From Candidatus Omnitrophota bacterium (GTDB lineage: Bacteria > Omnitrophota > Gorgyraeia > Velamenicoccales > JABMQK01): DNA of 6,135 nucleotides. The notes beneath the pieces were generated by a model that was not told where the DNA came from, searched no databases, and saw only the letters and a program-made list of their open reading frames with translations. The stretch spans positions 1 through 6,135 of the forward strand of contig JAQTPJ010000055.1 in assembly GCA_028712915.1 (NCBI GenBank), written 5' to 3'. This document shows, one piece after another, positions 1-4,522 of the stretch. Position numbers and translations under genes: made by a program. Position 1 is the first letter of the stretch. Each line of letters starts with the position of its first letter.

Positions 1-11
1 CAAGGTATAAT

Positions 12-1169
12 CTATAGGGACTTCAGGAAAGACTCCATCCTGTCCAATGCCTCTTTCAGGTGGTCGAGGCTATAGGAATAGGAAATCCTTATGTTATTCT
101 GGTATTGCTCGCCGAATGCCGTTCCGGGAACGACTGCGACTTTCTTTTTCTTTAACAGCCTGTTTGCGAACTCCATTGCGCAAAGGCCTGTCTTCTTGAC
201 GGAAGGAAAGACATAAAAAGCGCCCTCCGGCTTAACGCAGTCTAAGCCGATATCTTTTAACCTGCCCACTACGAAATCCCTTCTCCTTAAGTATTCCTTC
301 CTCATCTCCACAACTGAATCTGCACAGCTATGCAGAGCCTCGCAAGCAGCGACCTGCGAATTAGTGGGAGCGCATAACATCGTGTATTGGTGGATTTTCG
401 TCATTGCGGAAATAATTTCCCTGCTGCCGCATGCAAAAGCGACCCTCCAGCCTGTCATTGCGTATGCCTTGGATAAACCGTTAAGGTAAATTACCCTTTC
501 TTTCATATTTTTACCAAGCGTTGCCAGAGGCGTATGCTTATAATCATAAGTGAGCTCGCCGTAAATCTCGACGGAAATAACCAGCAGATTATGTTTTAAT
601 ATAACTCTGCTTAATTCCTTTAATTCCTTCTTTGTATAAGACATCCCCGTGGGGTTGGAAGGATAATTAAGCAGAATTGCCTTTGTCTTTTTGGTGCATG
701 CCTTATCCAAATCCGAAGGCTTTAATTTAAAGCGCGATTTCCCGGTATCGATATAGACCGGCACGCCGCCTGCTAAATCCACGACAGGCCCGTAAGAAAC
801 ATACGAAGGCTGCGGGATAATTACCTCGTCCTGCGGCTCAAGTATGGCGCGGAAAGACAAGTCCAAACCTTCGCTCGTGCCCACGGTGATTAAAATCTCC
901 TCATCCGGGTCGTAATCAAGGCCGAACTTATCCTTTAAGTGTCGACTCACATAAAGCCTCAACTTATAAAGCCCCTTGTTGGACGTATATGTAGTATACC
1001 CCTGCTCCAAAGAATAGATTGCCGATTCCCTTACTTTCCAGGGCGTGTCAAAATCAGGCTCGCCCACACCCAGGGAAATCACGTCATCCATCTCAAGGAC
1101 AATGTCAAAAAATACCCTTATCCCTGACGGAGCCATTTCTTTAACTTTTTTGGAAATTATGTTTTTCAT
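12..1169 (-). CDS. Class I/II PLP-dependent aminotransferase (aspartate/alanine aminotransferase-like)
   Basis: A 385-residue protein, the normal full length for fold-type I aminotransferases of the AAT I-gamma kind, which move an amino group between an amino acid and a 2-oxoacid in the cytoplasm. Visible landmarks are the N-terminal GVGEPDFDTP segment (34-43), YTSNKGL near 61-67, the NYPSNPTG motif with Asn172, the Schiff-base lysine Lys234 in GLSKAYAMTGWR with the phosphate-binding Arg242, and Arg361 in NIRISYS, which should bind the substrate carboxylate. One key residue is abnormal: the usual DEIY motif reads VEIY, so the Asp that contacts the PLP ring nitrogen is Val200. The gene starts one base after the stop codon of the Lrp-type regulator, so the two are surely co-transcribed. 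Such pairs often concern alanine or branched-chain amino acids (Bacillus AlaR/AlaT is a known case). Substrate cannot be read from the sequence. The family call is firm, but activity is uncertain because of Val200. Confidence 0.93.
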   Translation of the reverse strand: MKNIISKKVKEMAPSGIRVFFDIVLEMDDVISLGVGEPDFDTPWKVRESAIYSLEQGYTTYTSNKGLYKLRLYVSRHLKDKFGLDYDPDEEILITVGTSEGLDLSFRAILEPQDEVIIPQPSYVSYGPVVDLAGGVPVYIDTGKSRFKLKPSDLDKACTKKTKAILLNYPSNPTGMSYTKKELKELSRVILKHNLLVISVEIYGELTYDYKHTPLATLGKNMKERVIYLNGLSKAYAMTGWRVAFACGSREIISAMTKIHQYTMLCAPTNSQVAACEALHSCADSVVEMRKEYLRRRDFVVGRLKDIGLDCVKPEGAFYVFPSVKKTGLCAMEFANRLLKKKKVAVVPGTAFGEQYQNNIRISYSYSLDHLKEALDRMESFLKSL

Positions 1170-1170
1170 T

Positions 1171-1656
1171 CTAATATGATATTGCTATCCTTTTGTTTGC
1201 CTCTTTGCGCCTGAGCATAATGCCGTCTTCCTTGTATTTTTTAAGCAGGAAGTGAGTTACCGTGCCGCGCACATTTTCCATCGGCGAAAGTTTTTCAGCC
1301 ACAAAACTGGAGACCGTATGCAGGTCTTTGCCTTCCACCACCAGCAAAAGGTCGTATGTGCCGGATACAAGTATACAGCTGGTTACTTCGGGGAAAGAAT
1401 ATATGCGCTCTGCTATATGGTCGAAACCCAGGTCTTTCTGCGGCACTATGTTTACTTCAATGAGCGCGCGCACTTCCCTGGAACTATCCTTTATCAATTC
1501 CTTGTTGATTACAGCCTTATATTTTAATATAACGCCTTCCTTCTCATATTTCTTAATTCTCTTCTTTACCTCTTCCTTTTTTAATTTGGTTAATTTTGCG
1601 ATCTCGTCGGGGCTGGTGCGCGCGTCTTTTTCTAAAATCTCTAAAACCGGATCCAT
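1171..1656 (-). CDS. Lrp/AsnC-family transcriptional regulator
   Basis: A protein of 161 residues from the chosen start, the usual size of this family. The N-terminal winged helix-turn-helix covers about residues 3-50 (DPVLEIL through DEIAKLTKL and EEVKKRIKKYEKEGVI), followed by a C-terminal RAM (ligand-sensing, oligomerising) domain from about 60 to 140 with the typical SGTYDLLLVVEG stretch at 98-109. It ends in a charged tail of about 20 residues. I chose the ATG at 1656 because a perfect AAAGGAGG lies 5 nt upstream. An in-frame ATG 24 bases further out would place the Shine-Dalgarno inside the coding region and lies in the arm of a hairpin. Family members bind DNA as dimers to octamers and respond to amino acids, often controlling their own promoter and the adjacent gene. 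Here that target is most simply the aminotransferase one base downstream. The effector is not deducible. Confidence 0.93.
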   Translation of the reverse strand: MDPVLEILEKDARTSPDEIAKLTKLKKEEVKKRIKKYEKEGVILKYKAVINKELIKDSSREVRALIEVNIVPQKDLGFDHIAERIYSFPEVTSCILVSGTYDLLLVVEGKDLHTVSSFVAEKLSPMENVRGTVTHFLLKKYKEDGIMLRRKEANKRIAISY

Positions 1657-1661
1657 AATAA

Positions 1662-1669
1662 CCTCCTTT
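1662..1669 (-). promoter_or_regulatory. Strong Shine-Dalgarno of the Lrp-type regulator gene
   Basis: AAAGGAGG on the minus strand, 5 nt before the ATG at 1656. It decides the start in favour of this ATG over the upstream in-frame ATG at 1680. It lies only about 5 bases from the edge of the palindromic unit at 1675-1861, so structure there could affect ribosome access. Confidence 0.85.
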
Positions 1670-1674
1670 AATGA

Positions 1675-1717
1675 GCGCATAACTTACAGAGTCGAAGACG
1701 ATGTAAGTTATATGCGC
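1675..1717. repeat. Hairpin with 13-bp stem next to the regulator's Shine-Dalgarno
   Basis: GCGCATAACTTAC (1675-1687) pairs with GTAAGTTATATGCGC (1703-1717), leaving a 2-nt bulge. Within it, TAACTTAC and GTAAGTTA (1680-1687 and 1703-1710) form a perfect 8-bp inverted repeat around a 15-nt loop that itself contains a small GTC/GAC pairing. It forms the left half of the symmetric unit. Because it ends just upstream of the Shine-Dalgarno at 1669-1662, it could also serve as an operator for the dimeric Lrp-type regulator or as an mRNA structure near the translation start. Nothing in the sequence decides between these. Confidence 0.6.
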
Positions 1718-1720
1718 GAA

Positions 1721-1804
1721 TTGAACCCCGCACCTTTTACATATTCAAAGACTTTAAAGAATTAATCGTTAAAATCATTTAATACTAAAAAGGTGCTGGG
1801 TCAA
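1721..1804. repeat. Inner inverted arms of the palindromic unit
   Basis: The segment 1721-1738 (TTGAACCCCGCACCTTTT) is complementary to 1788-1804 (AAAAGGTGCTGGGTCAA). It gives 16 base pairs interrupted by one mismatch and one bulged base, around a 49-nt A+T-rich spacer at 1739-1787. The bases 1799-1804 of the right arm are shared with the outer stem of the hairpin at 1799-1861, so the two pairings cannot form together. Confidence 0.65.
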
Positions 1805-1861
1805 GTTCAGACTGGCAATTTACGTTCACTATTGTTCCGTAAATTGCGTCTTCACTTGACC
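1799..1861. repeat. Long hairpin with 22 paired positions
   Basis: The outer stem GGTCAAGT (1799-1806) pairs with ACTTGACC (1854-1861). AGAC (1809-1812) pairs with GTCT (1848-1851) after a 2x2 internal loop. After a 2-nt bulge, GCAATTTACG (1815-1824) pairs perfectly with CGTAAATTGC (1838-1847) around a 13-nt loop. It is the right half of the symmetric unit. In the direction of transcription (minus) it is followed by seven other bases before a run of five T, so it is not a clean intrinsic terminator for the upstream gene cluster, though it might slow or trim transcripts. Confidence 0.7.
1829..1855 (-). CDS. Possible 8-codon leader ORF (doubtful)
   Basis: On the minus strand an AGAGGAGG (1867-1860) stands 4 nt before a GTG at 1855, which opens a reading frame of eight codons (would read MKTQFTEQ), ended by TAG with an in-frame TGA directly after. 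It covers the 5' arm and part of the loop of the hairpin at 1799-1861, so its translation would open that hairpin. The peptide has no run of a single amino acid of the kind seen in classical attenuators. The good Shine-Dalgarno is the only positive sign. The frame may well be chance within a palindromic element. Confidence 0.12.
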   Translation of the reverse strand: MKTQFTEQ

Positions 1862-1884
1862 TCCTCTTTGCTCTTAATTTTATA

Positions 1885-1893
1885 ATTATATCA
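1885..1893 (-). promoter_or_regulatory. Candidate extended -10 promoter for the regulator-aminotransferase operon
   Basis: The minus strand reads TGATATAAT here, a perfect TATAAT box with the TGn extension. A second TATAAT lies at 1908-1903. No good -35 hexamer is found at the right distance, which an extended -10 can partly offset. Transcription would start around 1878, giving a leader of about 220 nt that contains the whole palindromic unit. The surrounding stretch is very A+T-rich, so chance TATAAT matches are likely. Confidence 0.35.
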
Positions 1894-1919
1894 CTACCTA
1901 TAATTATATATACTAAAAT

Positions 1920-2576
1920 TTATCTTTTGGCCTTGAAATAATCCGAAAGCGTCTTTGCCGCCTCCAGCTTGTCAAACCTGTCAAAATAAATATTCTTGCC
2001 GCTGACGGATAAAGGCAATCCGAGAACCGGCGATATGCTGTCGCAGGCGCTGACTGCCTTGCGCGTTTTGCCAAACATACGCAGGCGCAAAACAGCCATA
2101 CCTATCTTATACATTATGCGGTTATCCACATTTAACATAGAAGCTGTCTTTGCCGCGGAATCTATGGCAATGCCTAAATCCCATATCTTAAAAATACAGA
2201 AAGGCCCAATAACAGAACTTTTCTTGTCTTTCAAAACGCACGCCTTAAATTCCGCGCAACTTTTAAACCCGCATCCGCCGCAATTAAGGCCCAGCGGCTT
2301 CTTGCCCTTTACGCCTATTAAAACCAAACCGTCTGATTTTTTAACCGTTACAGCGTCGCTTGACCAGCTGGTTATCATTGCCTGGCGCACAACCTTATTG
2401 GACTGGCCCTTCGACTTTTCCCTGCCTATTTTTATCATCTCAGCGGCAATTCTATTTTTCTGGACATTACTGGCCGCCAAAAAGATTATGTCGTCGACAC
2501 CGGCGCTCTTGGGCGCGGTGCGCACGCTTATGGAAATAAGGTCAATCACAATTTCAATTTGTTTTTTATAGTGCAT
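1920..2576 (-). CDS. DUF2148-type ferredoxin-like iron-sulfur protein
   Basis: A protein of 218 residues. The central CGGCGFKSC motif followed by a fourth Cys (Cys99, Cys102, Cys107, Cys113 from the chosen start, spacing C-x2-C-x4-C-x5-C) resembles the 4Fe-4S motif of the FeS domain in RnfB and the corrinoid protein subunits of CO dehydrogenase/acetyl-CoA synthase. The conserved C-terminal half, with CIFKIWDLGIAI and KTASMLNVDNRIMY, is what I recognise as DUF2148. The family has no established function and is common in anaerobes. I chose the ATG at 2576 rather than the one at 2588 because a GGAGG (2586-2582) sits 5 nt before it. This start overlaps the end of the QueG-like gene by 11 bp, so the two Fe-S proteins are probably translated together and may exchange electrons. 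No signal peptide or membrane segment is evident, so it should be cytoplasmic. Confidence 0.8.
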   Translation of the reverse strand: MHYKKQIEIVIDLISISVRTAPKSAGVDDIIFLAASNVQKNRIAAEMIKIGREKSKGQSNKVVRQAMITSWSSDAVTVKKSDGLVLIGVKGKKPLGLNCGGCGFKSCAEFKACVLKDKKSSVIGPFCIFKIWDLGIAIDSAAKTASMLNVDNRIMYKIGMAVLRLRMFGKTRKAVSACDSISPVLGLPLSVSGKNIYFDRFDKLEAAKTLSDYFKAKR

Positions 2577-3243
2577 TCCTACCTCCATTGCAGGCTTTGA
2601 CGCATACCCCGCAAATATACTGGCTCACTACATTAGCCTTCTGAAACTCCTTCAACTTTTCAAAACAAAGTAAATATTTAAAATCCTGAGGTTTCTTCTG
2701 TATCGCTCCCGCAGGGCATACTTTAACACAGGCATAACAGCTCCCGCAATCTTTCTTTATTGGCTTATCTTTTTTTATTTCAAAATCTGTAAGAATGGTC
2801 ACCAACCGAAACTGCGCGCCGAATTGCGGATTTACCAAAAGATTATTCCTGCCTATCCAACCCAGCCCGGCCAGAACCGCTACTTTCTTATGCGAAATAT
2901 GCGCTGTTTGTTTTTGCCAATCCACAATTTGCGAAGCCGGTATTGGCAGCGCCGAAAAATCCTTTTTCTGAATCCAATTCGCCGCCCTGAAAGCCAATTG
3001 GTCTAAAAACATATTCGCCGTCCTATAGTGGTGAAAATATAACTTCGTCGGCGCCTTAGTAATATCGTTAAATACCTGGCCAGATAAACGAGCGCCTATG
3101 CATATCGCCTTATCCAAACCCTTTACCAGCGACGGAGAGAGATTAAATTCCTTTTTAATTTTGGATATGTCCGCCACGCCGAATAAATCCGCGCCTAAAC
3201 CCAAACAAAACTCTTTAAGTTGTGTATAATTTTTATCTTGCAT
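2566..3243 (-). CDS. COG1600/QueG-superfamily protein with two 4Fe-4S clusters
   Basis: A protein of 225 residues from the ATG at 3243. The C-terminal part carries CGSCYACVKVCPAGAI (Cys166, 169, 172, 176), then Cys193 and C-x2-C-x3-C (Cys211, 214, 218), making eight Cys for two 4Fe-4S clusters. Before it stands the AGLGWIGRNNLL segment (125-136) typical of epoxyqueuosine reductase relatives, and Asp108 is placed about where QueG has its catalytic Asp. QueG, a cobalamin enzyme making the tRNA wobble base queuosine, is usually 300-390 residues with a C-terminal HEAT-like part that is missing here. I therefore read this as a short QueG-like paralogue and not as proven QueG. A longer frame opening at 3366 would run 134 bases into the glycoside hydrolase gene and adds sequence unlike the family. 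The chosen start overlaps that gene by 11 bp. The Shine-Dalgarno is weak (AAGAG), suggesting coupling to upstream translation. Confidence 0.82.
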   Translation of the reverse strand: MQDKNYTQLKEFCLGLGADLFGVADISKIKKEFNLSPSLVKGLDKAICIGARLSGQVFNDITKAPTKLYFHHYRTANMFLDQLAFRAANWIQKKDFSALPIPASQIVDWQKQTAHISHKKVAVLAGLGWIGRNNLLVNPQFGAQFRLVTILTDFEIKKDKPIKKDCGSCYACVKVCPAGAIQKKPQDFKYLLCFEKLKEFQKANVVSQYICGVCVKACNGGRNAL

Positions 3244-4522
3244 ATCTCTTACGCAAATACAGGTAATTATGCAAATTAAACCAAGCCAGGTACTTTGCCT
3301 TGAATATATCAAACGCGGGTTTCTTGGAAAAATCCCAGCGCACCAGGCCAAAGTAATCCACGTCATCCTTAAAGTGGTCTTTATTATCCCGAAAATACGC
3401 CCAGAAAACTTTTTCCAGGTTAACCAAATCTATAACATCCGTGTAAATCGTCTGAATAAATTGCGCCTGCTCGCTCTCTGACGGCGACCTGCCCATCCAC
3501 CAACCCTTACTTACTCCCCCTCTCATTCCAGGGCAGCCTATTTCAGTAAACCATATTTTCTTCGCCACATCGCCATATTGCGACTTCAACCTCTCTAAAT
3601 TATTGTATATCGTATAAATACTCTTAACATCGGCGGGGCTCAAAGGATCTACAAAAGGGTGTATATTTATAATGTCGAAATAATCCTTCCCGCCGTTTGC
3701 GTATACATCTTTTATGTCGTAGTAGCCGCCGCTTGTCATCCCGCCCAGAACTATTTTGCAGGAAGGGTCTATTTTTTTTGCCGCGGTATAAACCTCCTTG
3801 AGCAGCTGCGTATATGTCTTCATTCCGTCCTGAACAACAAAATATTTTGGAGAATCAGGCTCGTTCCATACCTCCCAGTATTTTATCCTGTCTTTATAGC
3901 GCGAGACAACATTGGATACGTAATCCAAAAAATCCGCGGTATTGTCCGGGACGCTATTCCATTTCTCTCCTGCCCAGGAAACGCAATAACCCATAACACC
4001 CAGGATGCGAATGTTTTTCTCGGATAATAATTTTACGATTAAATCATATTTGTCAAAAACAAAATTATCGTTTTCCGGCTCGATGTCTTCCCACAGAAAA
4101 TCCATGCGCACAAAAGAAACACCCGCCTCCTCCAGAAGCGCGACTATCTTTTGCAAATCCTCTTCGGGATATTTATAATTATTCCAATCGTGGTTCCAGG
4201 ATAAAAATTCAAGCACCCCGAAAGGCTGATACCCGGGCTCGCGCCAATCATACATCGAAGGGTCTGCTTTATTTACTACGCCGTCTCCGTCGATATCGTT
4301 GCTTTCATTATCCCGTTTCTGTTGTAATGATAGTATCGCCTGCGTCTCTTCATAGCCCGGGACAAGGTGGTCGTTACGGGTACGCCACTGCCTTGAATTA
4401 TTCTTATAGGAGTTGACATCTTCCCGGTATTTTCTCTCATCCACCAAGACTTCAGCCCGCGCCTGGCTGGCAATAAAAATCAACGCGACTAATCCTATAC
4501 CTATATTAAATCTATTAATCAT
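3233..4522 (-). CDS. Secreted glycoside hydrolase, clan GH-A (GH39/PslG-like)
   Basis: A protein of 429 residues. The N-terminus is a classic signal peptide: Asn/Arg, hydrophobic residues 7-18, then a cleavage site after ARA at 21-23. Around 71-92 there is an acidic DIDGDGVVNKADP stretch, like the calcium-binding loops of thrombospondin type 3 or dockerin repeats. The catalytic (beta/alpha)8 domain begins near residue 100. YWEVWNEPD holds the probable acid/base Glu221 after Asn220, and WFTEIGCPG holds the probable nucleophile Glu327, the clan GH-A arrangement of strands 4 and 7. NIHPF at 286-290 also fits. It should cleave a beta-linked polysaccharide outside the cytoplasm by a retaining mechanism, but the substrate cannot be read; GH39, GH5 or an unclassified GH-A family are all possible. 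The start overlaps the end of mnmG by 8 bp, with a poor Shine-Dalgarno (AAAGAG, 2 nt away), so translation is probably coupled. Confidence 0.85.
   Translation of the reverse strand: MINRFNIGIGLVALIFIASQARAEVLVDERKYREDVNSYKNNSRQWRTRNDHLVPGYEETQAILSLQQKRDNESNDIDGDGVVNKADPSMYDWREPGYQPFGVLEFLSWNHDWNNYKYPEEDLQKIVALLEEAGVSFVRMDFLWEDIEPENDNFVFDKYDLIVKLLSEKNIRILGVMGYCVSWAGEKWNSVPDNTADFLDYVSNVVSRYKDRIKYWEVWNEPDSPKYFVVQDGMKTYTQLLKEVYTAAKKIDPSCKIVLGGMTSGGYYDIKDVYANGGKDYFDIINIHPFVDPLSPADVKSIYTIYNNLERLKSQYGDVAKKIWFTEIGCPGMRGGVSKGWWMGRSPSESEQAQFIQTIYTDVIDLVNLEKVFWAYFRDNKDHFKDDVDYFGLVRWDFSKKPAFDIFKAKYLAWFNLHNYLYLRKRYAR

Larger units (their letters stand above)
1675..1861. repeat. Symmetric palindromic unit: two facing hairpins (REP doublet/BIME-like or small non-autonomous element)
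   Basis: Read outward from its centre near 1763, each half has the same plan. First comes an arm AAAAGGTGC followed by GGGG or TGGG and then (T)TCAA. Next comes a short linker, then a hairpin whose stem ends in AAYTTAC and GTAARTT. The inner arms (1730-1738 and 1788-1796), the two hairpin cores (1680-1710 and 1815-1847) and the A+T-rich spacer (1739-1787) are all centred symmetrically on the same point. This arrangement matches pairs of inverted REP sequences (BIMEs), which are mobilised in trans by Y1 (IS200/IS605-like, RAYT) transposases, or a small MITE. No transposase gene is in the window. The symmetry is seen directly, but the mobile nature is inference. It could instead be a structured leader of the regulator operon. 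Confidence 0.6.

Noticed and set aside
1657..1680. Eight extra residues on the regulator from the ATG at 1680
   Set aside because: The Shine-Dalgarno AAAGGAGG lies inside this extension and is ideally spaced for the ATG at 1656; the outer ATG is part of a hairpin arm with no ribosome binding site.
1675..1738. tRNA-like 3' half on the minus strand (GGGGTTCAATTC resembles a T-arm)
   Set aside because: Only two of the five T-stem pairs can form, and no anticodon arm or acceptor partner is found. The motif is explained by the inverted arm of the palindromic unit.
1262..1765. Plus-strand open frame of 167 codons opposite the Lrp-type regulator
   Set aside because: Its sequence looks like an antisense shadow (Ser/Phe-rich, no domain), and the minus-strand gene has a clear family, start and ribosome binding site.
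1787..1861. Intrinsic terminator after the DUF2148 gene formed by the long hairpin and TTTTT
   Set aside because: Seven bases separate the stem from the T-run and the stem base is not GC-rich enough for a convincing call, so it is listed only as a hairpin.
3244..3366. A 41-residue N-terminal extension of the QueG-like protein from an ATG at 3366
   Set aside because: It lies entirely inside the glycoside hydrolase gene in another frame, is Trp/Cys/Ile-rich and unlike the family, while the ATG at 3243 begins right where family-like sequence starts.
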